Part shown: positions 26,843 to 34,497 of the stretch, in pieces
Position numbering within the stretch: position 1 is the first letter of the stretch
Layout: each line of letters opens with the position of its first letter
The notes under the pieces: model-generated
Database searches by the model: none
The model's input: only the letters and a program-made list of their open reading frames with translations
Told to the model about the DNA's origin: nothing
From: Streptomyces caeruleatus
GTDB taxonomy: Bacteria > Actinomycetota > Actinomycetes > Streptomycetales > Streptomycetaceae
Length of the DNA stretch: 39,608 nucleotides
Assembly (NCBI RefSeq): GCF_001514235.1
Contig: NZ_KQ948952.1
Coordinates: 1 to 39,608, forward strand
Direction of reading: 5' to 3'
Made by a program: the position numbers and the translations under genes

Positions 26843-26988
26843 AAGCGGGGGCGCGTGAGGCCCGCCACACGCTCGCCCGTACTGCTCCACCCCCACCCCC
26901 GGCATAACCCCAGTTCGCACCCCTGGCCGATTACCCCCCTCCTCCCAGCCACGAACCCATCGGTTCCCCCGCGCCCACCCCCGCCCCG

Positions 26989-26994
26989 TACGCT
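26989..26994 (+). promoter_or_regulatory. -10 hexamer TACGCT, leaderless start
   Basis: TACGCT is followed by six bases and then the GTG at 27001, with no ribosome binding site. Confidence 0.5.
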
Positions 26995-27000
26995 GTCCCC

Positions 27001-27825
27001 GTGGCAGAACCAGTGGTGCGCATCCCGGATGCGAAGGTCGCCCTGTCGACGGCCTCGGTCTATCCGGAGTCGACGGCGACGGCCTTCGAGATCGCGGCGC
27101 GCCTCGGGTACGACGGCGTCGAGGTCATGGTCTGGACCGACCCGGTCAGCCAGGACATGGAGGCGCTGCGGAGGCTCAGCGACTACCACCGCATCCCGAT
27201 CCTCGCCGTCCACGCCCCGTGCCTGCTGATCACCCAGCGCGTATGGTCCACCGACCCCTGGACCAAGCTCCAGCGCGCCCAGGCGGCCGCCGAGAAGCTG
27301 GGCGCCGGCACCGTCGTCGTACACCCCCCGTTCCGCTGGCAGCGCCAGTACGCCCGCGACTTCGTCGAGGGAATCTGGCGGATGGCGAACGAGACGGATG
27401 TGCGGTTCGCCGTAGAGAACATGTACCCCTGGCGCTACCGCGACCGCGAGATGCTCGCGTACGCCCCCGACTGGGACGTCACGAACGACGACTACCGGCA
27501 CTTCACGATCGACCTCAGTCACACCGCGACCGCCCGCAGCGACGCGCTCCAGATGGTCGACCGCATGGGCGACCGCCTCGGACACGTCCACCTCGCCGAC
27601 GGCCGCGGGTCGGCCAAGGACGAGCACCTCGTCCCCGGCCGCGGCACCCAGCCCTGCGCCGAGGTGCTGGAGCGGCTCGCCCTGACCGGCTTCGACGGTC
27701 ACGTCGTCATCGAGGTCAACACCCGCCGCGCCATGTCCAGCGCCGAACGCGAGGCCGACCTCGCCGAGGCCCTCGCCTTCACACGGCTGCATCTGGCCTC
27801 CGCGGTGAAGGTGCCCCGGCCGTGA
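27001..27825 (+). CDS. Sugar phosphate isomerase/epimerase-like TIM-barrel protein
   Basis: A 274-residue protein of the xylose-isomerase-like TIM barrel/AP endonuclease 2 superfamily. Typical strands are LSTASVYPESTATAFEIAARLGYDGVEVMVW, ILAVHAPC, VVVHPPFRWQ, FAVENMYPW, HFTIDLSHT, GHVHLADGRG, HLVPGRGTQP and HVVIEVNT. The His, Glu and Asp residues at strand ends match the metal site of the superfamily. Members act on sugars, inositols or related metabolites. The substrate cannot be set from the sequence. It starts at GTG 27001, immediately after a leaderless-type promoter, and overlaps the next gene by four bases (GTGA), so the two form an operon. Confidence 0.88.
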   Translation: MAEPVVRIPDAKVALSTASVYPESTATAFEIAARLGYDGVEVMVWTDPVSQDMEALRRLSDYHRIPILAVHAPCLLITQRVWSTDPWTKLQRAQAAAEKLGAGTVVVHPPFRWQRQYARDFVEGIWRMANETDVRFAVENMYPWRYRDREMLAYAPDWDVTNDDYRHFTIDLSHTATARSDALQMVDRMGDRLGHVHLADGRGSAKDEHLVPGRGTQPCAEVLERLALTGFDGHVVIEVNTRRAMSSAEREADLAEALAFTRLHLASAVKVPRP

Positions 27826-28448
27826 CCGACACCACCTCGGGACCGGGCGGGGTGAGCTCCCGACGCCGCGGCCGACCCCCTCGTACGGAATCCGCCGACA
27901 CCCGCGACCGCATCCTCGACGCGGCCCGCGAGGAGTTCTCCGAACGGGGCTACGAGAAGACGTCCGTGCGGGGGATCGCCAAGGCGGCCGGGGTCGACTC
28001 GGCGCTCGTGCACCACTACTTCGGCACCAAGGAGCAGGTCTTCGAGGCATCGGTGGAGGTCGCCTTCGCGCCCGCCCTGAAGGTGCGGGACGTGGTGCTG
28101 GAAGGACCTCTGGATGACGTCGGGGAGCGTATGACCCGCGTCATCTTCGGACTCTGGGAGAACCCCGTCACGCGCAAGCCGCTGCTGGCGATCGTGCGGT
28201 CCGCCGTCAACAACGACGCCGCGGCCGCCGTCTTCCGGCGGCTCGTCTCCGCTCAGCTGCTGCGCCGTATCGCCGGTGAGATCGACGCCCCGGACGCGGA
28301 GCTGCGCGCCGAGCTGGCGGCCGCGCAGCTGGTGGGCGTCGCGATGATGCGGTACGTCATCAAGATCGAGCCGGTCGCCTCGGTGGACGTGGAGCAGATC
28401 ATCGGGCGGGTGGCGCCGGTGGTGCAGGGGCATCTCACCGGGCGGTGA
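27822..28448 (+). CDS. TetR-family regulator coupled to the isomerase gene
   Basis: A 208-residue TetR regulator. The helix-turn-helix is at about 27-72 (RDRILDAAREEFSERGYEKTSVRGIAKAAGVDSALVHHYFGTKEQVF). The C-terminal part (about 85-205) resembles the TetR_C_17-like actinobacterial domain, with VRDVVLEGPLDDVGERMTRVIFGLWENP and MMRYVIKIEPVASVDVEQII. The GTG at 27822 overlaps the isomerase stop (GTGA), so translation is coupled and the pair may share an inducer. No clear palindrome was seen in the upstream promoter region, so autoregulation is open. A GC hairpin follows 31 bases after the stop. Confidence 0.9.
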   Translation: MTDTTSGPGGVSSRRRGRPPRTESADTRDRILDAAREEFSERGYEKTSVRGIAKAAGVDSALVHHYFGTKEQVFEASVEVAFAPALKVRDVVLEGPLDDVGERMTRVIFGLWENPVTRKPLLAIVRSAVNNDAAAAVFRRLVSAQLLRRIAGEIDAPDAELRAELAAAQLVGVAMMRYVIKIEPVASVDVEQIIGRVAPVVQGHLTGR

Positions 28449-28479
28449 CACCGTCGAGGGCTGGTCTCGCCGGGTGGTA

Positions 28480-28498
28480 CCCGCGGGACTTCCGCGGG
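28480..28498 (+). terminator. GC-rich hairpin after the TetR gene
   Basis: CCCGCGG and CCGCGGG pair around GACTT, 31 bases after the TetR stop. There is no U-tract, so it is only a possible terminator. Confidence 0.5.
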
Positions 28499-28507
28499 CC
28501 GGCTGAC

Positions 28508-28583
28508 CCCCGGATGGCTGTTCCGCGAGACATCCGTCCGGGGCCGGCCGACCCCGGATGGCTGTTCCGCGAGACATCCGTCC
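28508..28583 (+). repeat. 32-bp direct repeat with hairpins before ilvD
   Basis: The 32 bases at 28508-28539 recur exactly at 28552-28583, a 44-base period. Each copy contains CGGATG and CATCCG, which can form a 6-bp stem. The second copy ends 113 bases before ilvD. Confidence 0.85.
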
Positions 28584-28696
28584 CGTATTCCGGACACCTC
28601 GTCCCGCCCTCTGGATGACCGGCGTACGCTCGTTAGCAGTCAGAAGTCTCTGACCGCAGTCTCTGCAGTCTTGCAGTCCCTAAGGAGCGAGCGACG

Positions 28697-30550
28697 ATGC
28701 CCGAGCTGAGGTCCCGCACAGTCACCCACGGCCGCAACATGGCGGGCGCCCGCGCCCTTATGCGCGCCTCCGGTGTACCCGGTGCGGACATCGGCCGGAA
28801 GCCGATCATCGCGGTGGCGAACTCGTTCACCGAGTTCGTGCCCGGCCACACCCACCTCCAGCCCGTCGGCCGGATCGTCAGCGAGGCGATCAGGGAGGCC
28901 GGCGGCATCCCGCGCGAGTTCAACACGATCGCCGTGGACGACGGCATCGCGATGGGCCACGGCGGCATGCTGTACAGCCTGCCCTCCCGCGACCTCATCG
29001 CCGACAGCGTGGAGTACATGGTCGAGGCCCACTGCGCCGACGCCCTGATCTGCATCTCCAACTGCGACAAGATCACCCCGGGCATGCTGAACGCCGCCCT
29101 GCGGCTCAACATCCCGACCGTCTTCGTCTCCGGCGGCCCCATGGAGTCCGGCCGCGCCACGCTCGTCGACGGCACGGTCCGCACCCTCGACCTGGTCGAC
29201 GCGATCTCCGACGCGGTGAACGACAAGATCTCGGACGAGGACATCCTCCGTATCGAGGAGAACGCCTGTCCGACCTGCGGCTCCTGTTCCGGCATGTTCA
29301 CCGCCAACTCGATGAACTGCCTGACCGAGGCCATCGGCCTCTCCCTGCCCGGCAACGGCTCGGTCCTCGCCACGCACACGGCCCGCAAGGCCCTGTACGA
29401 GGACGCCGCCCGCACGGTCATGGACATCACCCGCCGCTACTACGAGCAGGACGACGAGACGGTCCTGCCGCGCAACGTCGCCACCTTCGCGGCGTTCGAG
29501 AACGCCATGGCGCTCGACATCGCGATGGGCGGCTCCACGAACACGATCCTGCACCTGCTGGCCGCGGCCCAGGAGGCGGGTGTCCCCTTCGGGCTGAACG
29601 AGATCGACGCGGTCTCCCGCCGGGTCCCCTGCCTGGCGAAGGTCGCCCCGAACGTCGCCAAGGACCGTACGTACTACATGGAGGACGTGCACCGCGCCGG
29701 CGGCATCCCCGCCCTGCTGGGCGAGCTGCACCGCGCCGGGCTGCTCAACGAGGACGTGCACGCCGTGCACAGCCCCTCCCTGTCGGACTGGCTGAAGACC
29801 TGGGACGTGCGCGGCGGATCCCCCTCCCCGAAGGCCGTCGAGCTGTGGCACGCCGCCCCCGGCTGTGTCCGCTCCGCGGAGGCCTTCTCGCAGTCCGAGC
29901 GCTGGGAGGCCCTCGACGAGGACGCCGAGGGCGGCTGCATCCGCAGCGCCGAGCACGCGTACTCCAAGGACGGCGGCCTCGCGGTCCTCAAGGGCAACCT
30001 CGCCGTGGACGGGTGCGTCGTGAAGACGGCCGGTGTCGACGAGTCCATCTGGACTTTCGAGGGACCGGCTGTCGTCTGCGAGTCGCAGGAAGAGGCCGTC
30101 GAGAAGATCCTCAACAAGCAGGTGACCGATGGTGATGTCGTCGTCATCCGGTACGAGGGTCCCAAGGGCGGCCCCGGCATGCAGGAGATGCTCTACCCGA
30201 CGTCCTTCCTCAAGGGCCGCGGCCTCGGCAAGACCTGCGCCCTGATCACCGACGGCCGCTTCTCCGGCGGCACCTCCGGCCTGTCCATCGGCCACGCCTC
30301 CCCGGAGGCCGCGTCCGGCGGCACGATCGCCCTCGTCGAGGCCGGCGACCGTATCCGCATCGACATCCCGAATCGCTCGATCGAGTTGCTCGTCGACGAC
30401 GCGGAACTCGCCCGTCGCGAGCAGGCGTTGAACGGGGCGTACGCCCCGAAGGGCCGCGAGCGGAAGGTGTCCGCGGCACTGCGGGCCTACGCCGCGATGG
30501 CGACCAGCGCGGACAAGGGCGCCGTCCGGGATGTGTCCAAGCTGGGCTGA
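28697..30550 (+). CDS. ilvD: Dihydroxy-acid dehydratase
   Basis: A 617-residue IlvD, the dehydratase of valine, isoleucine and pantothenate precursor synthesis. It dehydrates 2,3-dihydroxy acids to 2-oxo acids with an iron-sulfur cluster. Cluster Cys residues are in ISNCDKITPGM and ACPTCGSCSGMFTANSMNC. The substrate/metal region IAVDDGIAMGHGGM and the C-terminal swivel domain (GRFSGGTSGLSIGHASPEAASGG) are intact. Full length, class with the 4Fe-4S-type spacing of the E. coli enzyme. AAGGAG precedes the ATG. It stands alone here: no other ilv or leu genes are close. The 3' end runs into a tandem repeat that includes the stop codon. Confidence 0.97.
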   Translation: MPELRSRTVTHGRNMAGARALMRASGVPGADIGRKPIIAVANSFTEFVPGHTHLQPVGRIVSEAIREAGGIPREFNTIAVDDGIAMGHGGMLYSLPSRDLIADSVEYMVEAHCADALICISNCDKITPGMLNAALRLNIPTVFVSGGPMESGRATLVDGTVRTLDLVDAISDAVNDKISDEDILRIEENACPTCGSCSGMFTANSMNCLTEAIGLSLPGNGSVLATHTARKALYEDAARTVMDITRRYYEQDDETVLPRNVATFAAFENAMALDIAMGGSTNTILHLLAAAQEAGVPFGLNEIDAVSRRVPCLAKVAPNVAKDRTYYMEDVHRAGGIPALLGELHRAGLLNEDVHAVHSPSLSDWLKTWDVRGGSPSPKAVELWHAAPGCVRSAEAFSQSERWEALDEDAEGGCIRSAEHAYSKDGGLAVLKGNLAVDGCVVKTAGVDESIWTFEGPAVVCESQEEAVEKILNKQVTDGDVVVIRYEGPKGGPGMQEMLYPTSFLKGRGLGKTCALITDGRFSGGTSGLSIGHASPEAASGGTIALVEAGDRIRIDIPNRSIELLVDDAELARREQALNGAYAPKGRERKVSAALRAYAAMATSADKGAVRDVSKLG

Positions 30551-30686
30551 TGGCCGGGCTGGGCTGATGGCCGAGCTGGGGTGATGACCGGGCTGGGCTG
30601 ATGGCCGAGCTGGGGTGATGACCGGGCTGGGCTGATGGCCGAGCTGGGGTGATGACCGGGCTGGGGTGATGGCCGAGCCGGGTTGA
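30541..30686 (+). repeat. 17-bp tandem repeat spanning the ilvD stop codon
   Basis: Eight contiguous units of the form GCTGGGCTGATGGCCGR (30541-30676) and a partial ninth. The first unit includes the last codons and TGA of ilvD, and every unit carries TGATG. The odd-even variants alternate, so the array probably grew by duplicating a 34-base pair of units. Confidence 0.92.
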
Positions 30687-30756
30687 CGTAGGGCAGCGGC
30701 GCCTGGCCGTCACTGGCGTACGTGCCGGTGCCCTCGACGCACGCGTACGTATCGCA

Positions 30757-30783
30757 GGGGCCGTCTCCTCAGGGGGCGGCCCC
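30757..30783. terminator. Terminator between ilvD and the kinase gene
   Basis: GGGGCCG (30757-30763) and CGGCCCC (30777-30783) form a 7-bp stem with a 13-base loop between convergent genes. Confidence 0.5.
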
Positions 30784-30791
30784 CGCGCCTG

Positions 30792-33023
30792 TCACCAGGC
30801 CGACGGGTCCCGGGCGTCGGCGGCGAAGACGGTGCCGTCGGGGGCGGTGGCGTAGACGCGGCCGTCGGCGAGAACGGGCTCGGGCAGATCGGCCGCCATC
30901 TGGTCCGAGCCCGCGCTGAGCCGTGGGGGCGTCTGGCCCACGAGCCGGCCGTCGTCGGCGTCCACGGCGAGCAGCCGGCCGTCGGGGGCACTGACGTACA
31001 CATGACGGCCGTCACTGACGGGCGACGACGTACGCAGCACGGACGTCTCCAGACTCCAGAGCTGCTTGCGCGCCTCCATGTCGACGGCGCTCACCTTCCC
31101 GTCACCGCCCACGAGGTAGACGACGTCCCCGCGCACGGTGCCGTGCGCACGCGAGAGCGGGAGGGGCAGCGGCACGCGGCGTGAGGACCGGTCGGCGGGG
31201 GAGTAGCGGACCAGGGCCCGCGCATCGCTGTAGACACCCTCGATGGAGACGAAGCAGACCGACCCGTCCGACGTGCCGACGGGCTTCAGCGTCCCCTCCA
31301 TCCGGGCGTCCCAACGCACGTCACCCGTGCCCGGATCGAGCGCGACGACCCGCGTGCCCGAACCGTCCACGGACGTGCTCGTCGCGTACGCCAGCGGGTC
31401 TCCGGCGAACGAGACGAAGTTCGGCGCCTGAAGACCGGGCACGCGCCGGCTCCACTTCGTGTCCCCCGACCCGGCGTCCACGCCGGTGACCGTGCCGTCG
31501 GTGCCGGTGAGCAGCAGCATGTCTTCGACGGGCACCGAAGCGCCGTACGCGGGCACGTCCCGCTGCCAACGCGCCTTGCCCGTCGCCGGATCGAGCGCCT
31601 CCAGCCGCCGGCCCTCCCCGGACCACGGGTGGACGAGACCGCCCGCCACGGCCGGCGGCCCGCCCACCTGCGACGTGTCGACAGGGTGCCGCCACAGCAG
31701 CCGGCCGTCCATCGGGTCGAGCGCGAAGACGAGCCCCTCCTGCGCGCACACCACCTTGCCCACCCCGCGGGAGCACAGCGGCGTGTCCTTCTCGGGCCCC
31801 GACGTCGCCCACCCGCTGAACCCGGCCGACATGGTCCGTGAGCTCCTGGGCTCCGGCGTCGGCTCCAGACCGTCGAGCACCTGTACGGAGACCAGCGCGG
31901 CGACCGCGACGAGCGCGACGCTCCCGGCCCCGAGGGCCAACACCTTTCTCCGGCGTCGGCGTTCGCCGGGCAGCCGCTCGGCCTCCCCCTCGACACGCGG
32001 CTTCCGCTCGGCCTTCGCCCTGGCCTTCGGCTCGGCCTTCGGCTCGGCCTTCGCCCCGGCCTTCGCCCTGGCCTTCGGCTCGGCCCTCGACTCGACCTCC
32101 GACTCGACCTCCGAGCCGGCCCCCGACCCGACGCCCGGGCCGGACGGCTCCTCCGTGCTCCGCTGCGCCGGTATGAACGCCTGGGTGTCGTACGACGCCG
32201 CAACCGACCGCAGCTCCCGCATCAACTCGTCGGGCGTGGGCCGGTCCTCGGGCTCCTTGGCCAGACAGCGCGCGATGAGCGGGGCGAGATTCGCCGGTAC
32301 GTCGGTCAGATCCGGCTCGTCATGGACGACCTGGTAGGCGACGACGTACGGGCTGTCCGAGTCGAACGGCCCCCGCCCCGTCGCCGCGTGCACCATCACG
32401 GACCCGAGCGCGAAGACATCTGCGGCGGGCCCGACCTCGCGCGGCCGCCGGAACTGCTCGGGTGCCATGAACGGCGGCGTACCGATCAGCTTCCCGGTCT
32501 CGGTGCGCAGTTCGCTGTCCTTTGGCCGAGAGATGCCGAAGTCGATGACCTTCGGTCCGTCGTCGGCGAGCAGTACATTGCTGGGCTTCAGGTCCCGGTG
32601 CACGACGCCGACCCGGTGGATGTCACGCAGCGCCTCCGCGAGTCCGGCCATCAGCCGCCGCAACTGCGCGGGCTCCATCGGCCCGTTCCGCTTCACCTGG
32701 TCGGAGAGCGTCGGACCGGGGATGAACAGCGTGGCCATCCAGGGCCGTTCGCACTCGGGATCGGCGTCCACGACCGGCGCGGTGAAGGCCCCGCTGACCT
32801 TCCTGGCTGCCCCTACCTCCTGCCGGAACCGCCCCCTGAACTCGGGATCCCTGGCGAACTCGGCATGCACGACCTTCACCGCGAGCTGCATGCCCGAAGT
32901 ACTCCGGGCCAGATGGACGATGCCCATGCCGCCGGACCCCAGGCGCGACTCCAGGCGGTAGTGACCGGCGTACTCGGGAAGTTCCGCTTCCGCGCCCGCT
33001 CCGGCGTTCTGCTGTGGCGCCAT
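30792..33023 (-). CDS. Membrane Ser/Thr protein kinase with extracellular PQQ beta-propeller
   Basis: A 743-residue Hanks-type kinase. The kinase domain (about 20-275) has the Gly loop GSGGMGIVHLA, the catalytic Lys in LAVKVV, HRDLKPSN, DFG (VIDFGIS) and APE (FMAPEQF), so it should be active. A juxtamembrane segment (about 300-355) is a low-complexity Lys/Ala/Glu/Pro run with repeats of AEPKARAK. One membrane helix follows (VLALGAGSVALVAVAALVSVQV). The outside half (about 400-740) has PQQ/quinoprotein-type beta-propeller repeats (FALDPMDGRLLWRH, LEALDPATGKARWQ, VVALDPGTGDVRW, LLAVDADDGRLV). AfsK-like kinases share this layout. Ligand and targets unknown. Confidence 0.94.
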   Translation of the reverse strand: MAPQQNAGAGAEAELPEYAGHYRLESRLGSGGMGIVHLARSTSGMQLAVKVVHAEFARDPEFRGRFRQEVGAARKVSGAFTAPVVDADPECERPWMATLFIPGPTLSDQVKRNGPMEPAQLRRLMAGLAEALRDIHRVGVVHRDLKPSNVLLADDGPKVIDFGISRPKDSELRTETGKLIGTPPFMAPEQFRRPREVGPAADVFALGSVMVHAATGRGPFDSDSPYVVAYQVVHDEPDLTDVPANLAPLIARCLAKEPEDRPTPDELMRELRSVAASYDTQAFIPAQRSTEEPSGPGVGSGAGSEVESEVESRAEPKARAKAGAKAEPKAEPKARAKAERKPRVEGEAERLPGERRRRRKVLALGAGSVALVAVAALVSVQVLDGLEPTPEPRSSRTMSAGFSGWATSGPEKDTPLCSRGVGKVVCAQEGLVFALDPMDGRLLWRHPVDTSQVGGPPAVAGGLVHPWSGEGRRLEALDPATGKARWQRDVPAYGASVPVEDMLLLTGTDGTVTGVDAGSGDTKWSRRVPGLQAPNFVSFAGDPLAYATSTSVDGSGTRVVALDPGTGDVRWDARMEGTLKPVGTSDGSVCFVSIEGVYSDARALVRYSPADRSSRRVPLPLPLSRAHGTVRGDVVYLVGGDGKVSAVDMEARKQLWSLETSVLRTSSPVSDGRHVYVSAPDGRLLAVDADDGRLVGQTPPRLSAGSDQMAADLPEPVLADGRVYATAPDGTVFAADARDPSAW

Positions 33024-33122
33024 GGGACCACCCCCGTGCTGTTCGTCCGCTCGCGCGACGCACGGAGCCTAGTCGATGACTCGTACGAGACAGAGGCGAC
33101 TTGCTAGCCTCCGTGTTCCCAA

Positions 33123-33140
33123 CACGCACATGTGTGCGTG
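33123..33140. promoter_or_regulatory. Inverted repeat upstream of the SH3-like gene
   Basis: CACGCACA and TGTGCGTG flank two bases, too tight for an RNA hairpin loop, so a dimeric protein site is more likely. A TAGCCT -10-like hexamer ends 12 bases before it. Confidence 0.5.
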
Positions 33141-33205
33141 GCGTGATTTAGGGGAATCAACGGGACCCCATGGCAGCCATGGGGATCAACGGGGGAGGTT
33201 TTGCC

Positions 33206-33562
33206 ATGTCCGCAGATCGCGTTGAAGGTGTCGAAAGAGCCGCAGAAGTCGGGGGTGCCGACACCGACGAGGCCGTGGCGACGATGACAGCCACCGCAAG
33301 CGCCTCGGCGCTCCGCTACTACTCGGTCGCCCCGGGCGTCCGCCTGAACGTCCGCCGGGGCCCCGGCACCAACTACTCCGTCGTCCGCGTCCTGCCCGAG
33401 GGCGCCCAGATCCAGATCTTCTGCCAGACACCGGGCACCAACGTGACCGGCCCCTACGGCACCTCGAACATCTGGGACAACATCGACGACGGCGAGTTCG
33501 TCTCGGACGCCTACGTGAACACGGGCAGCGACGGCTACGTCCGCCCACGCTGCTCCTTCTGA
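33206..33562 (+). CDS. SH3-like domain protein
   Basis: A 118-residue protein. After a short Ala/Thr/Asp-rich N-terminus (1-38) there is one bacterial SH3-like domain: YYSVAPGVRLNVRRGPGTNYSVVRVLPEG, IQIFCQTPGTNV, GTSNIWDNIDDGEFVSDAYVNTGSD, with a Cys pair (FCQ and RCSF) that could form a disulfide. Relatives in Streptomyces are mostly secreted and bind peptidoglycan or host-wall polymers, but this protein lacks a visible signal peptide with either start. The ATG at 33206 is chosen because GGGGGAGG lies seven bases upstream. Two earlier in-frame ATGs (33170, 33179) lack that. It is divergent from the PQQ kinase. Confidence 0.82.
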   Translation: MSADRVEGVERAAEVGGADTDEAVATMTATASASALRYYSVAPGVRLNVRRGPGTNYSVVRVLPEGAQIQIFCQTPGTNVTGPYGTSNIWDNIDDGEFVSDAYVNTGSDGYVRPRCSF

Positions 33563-33589
33563 CCAGACCTGACCAGACCTGACCAGACC
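33560..33589 (+). repeat. 10-bp tandem repeat starting with a stop codon
   Basis: TGACCAGACC occurs three times in a row. The first TGA is the stop of the SH3-like gene. Confidence 0.9.
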
Positions 33590-33600
33590 CGGGTCCCAAC

Positions 33601-33804
33601 CCGGTCTCTTCCGGTCCCTTCCGGGTCCCGGGCCGGGTTCCTTCCGGGTCCCGAGCCAGGTCTCTTCCGGATGTCGAGCCGAGCCAGGCTCCTTCCGGGT
33701 CCCGAGCCGGGTCCCGAGCCGGGTCTCTTCCGGGTCCCGAGCCGGGTCCCTTTCGGGTCCCGAGCCGGGTCCCTTTCGGGTCCCGAGCCGGGCCCGGGAC
33801 CCGG
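33601..33804 (+). repeat. 23-bp tandem repeat array
   Basis: About eight degenerate units related to CCGGGTCTCTTCC plus GGGTCCCGAG fill the gap before the next gene. The last three units (33719-33741, 33742-33764, 33765-33787) are nearly identical. No coding signal is seen. The array's inner GGGTCCC/GGGACCC-like elements can form hairpins. Confidence 0.88.
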
Positions 33805-33866
33805 TTCACCGGACCCCGTGCGGAACACGTACGGATCCCGAACGGAGCCCGCGGACACGCCGGAGC

Positions 33867-33872
33867 CATAAT
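33867..33872 (+). promoter_or_regulatory. -10 hexamer CATAAT, leaderless start
   Basis: CATAAT is followed by six bases and then the GTG at 33879, with no Shine-Dalgarno sequence. Confidence 0.4.
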
Positions 33873-33878
33873 CGACGC

Positions 33879-34382
33879 GTGAGCGAGAAGAACGGCACCC
33901 CGACCACCCCCGCGGGCTCTACCGGCCCCCGCCCCGAGCCCCTCCGCTTCTTCGGCACGACCTGGGTCGACCACGACAACGGCTACACCGCCCGCCGCAT
34001 CGCGGTGTCCGCCGGCTCCCTCGCCACCGCCACCATCTCCTGCCTGGTCCTGCGCTTCGCCTACGAAGGGCTCCAGCTCTCCGACATCGGCGGTTTCGTC
34101 ACCGTCCTGATGGTCGTGATGTTCGCGATCTGCAGCGCGCTCGCCTACCGCCACACCTGGGACGGCTTCGGCAAGCGCCCCGACCTCGACCGCCAGGCCT
34201 CCCTCCGCGGCCTGCTGGCCATCGGCTTCGTCGGCTCCCTCCTCGCCTACTTCTTCCGCTCCCTCGCCGAGGCCCCCGGCGAGAAGCTCCACCGCGAGGA
34301 ATACGAAACGGCGCGCAAACAACACGAGAGCCGCACCACCCGCCGCACAGGCAACCCCTCAAAGAAGCGCCGCCGCAGCTAA
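33879..34382 (+). CDS. Small integral membrane protein, unknown function
   Basis: A 167-residue membrane protein. After a hydrophilic N-terminus (1-40) there are three hydrophobic helices: about 42-60 (VSAGSLATATISCLVLRFAY), 68-87 (GGFVTVLMVVMFAICSALAY) and 109-125 (LRGLLAIGFVGSLLAYFF). The C-terminal tail is charged and Lys/Arg-rich (ARKQHESRTTRRTG ... KKRRRS) and probably cytoplasmic. No catalytic motif or transport signature is visible. The GTG at 33879 follows a -10 hexamer by six bases. The gene stands between a tandem repeat array and a methyltransferase. I do not recognise the family. Confidence 0.78.
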   Translation: MSEKNGTPTTPAGSTGPRPEPLRFFGTTWVDHDNGYTARRIAVSAGSLATATISCLVLRFAYEGLQLSDIGGFVTVLMVVMFAICSALAYRHTWDGFGKRPDLDRQASLRGLLAIGFVGSLLAYFFRSLAEAPGEKLHREEYETARKQHESRTTRRTGNPSKKRRRS

Positions 34383-34480
34383 CACCGACAAGAGCCACGC
34401 CCTCCCTCTCCTCGGGCACGAGACGCGCCACCCACCACCGAACCCACCTCGCGCCAAACTCGGAGCACCCCGCACCAACC

Positions 34481-34497
34481 AGGGCCACCATGGCCCT
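34481..34497. promoter_or_regulatory. Inverted repeat touching the methyltransferase start codon
   Basis: AGGGCCA and TGGCCCT flank CCA and end directly before the ATG at 34498. No Shine-Dalgarno sequence is present. It could be an operator over the start point or an RNA hairpin. Confidence 0.45.

Larger units (their letters stand above)
26659..27000 (+). other. Intergenic region with dispersed repeat and isomerase promoter
   Basis: No coding ORF is supported in these 342 bases. They hold a GC-rich repeat (26715-26842), a C-rich stretch (26880-26988) and the -10 hexamer of the next gene. Confidence 0.6.

Noticed and set aside
25444..28050. Open frame of 868 codons on the minus strand
   Set aside because: It runs opposite the ppx-type, isomerase and TetR genes, all with clear domains. 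Its product is Arg/Pro-rich and resembles no family.
30541..30686. CRISPR array
   Set aside because: The 17-bp units are contiguous with no unique spacers, and no cas genes are nearby.
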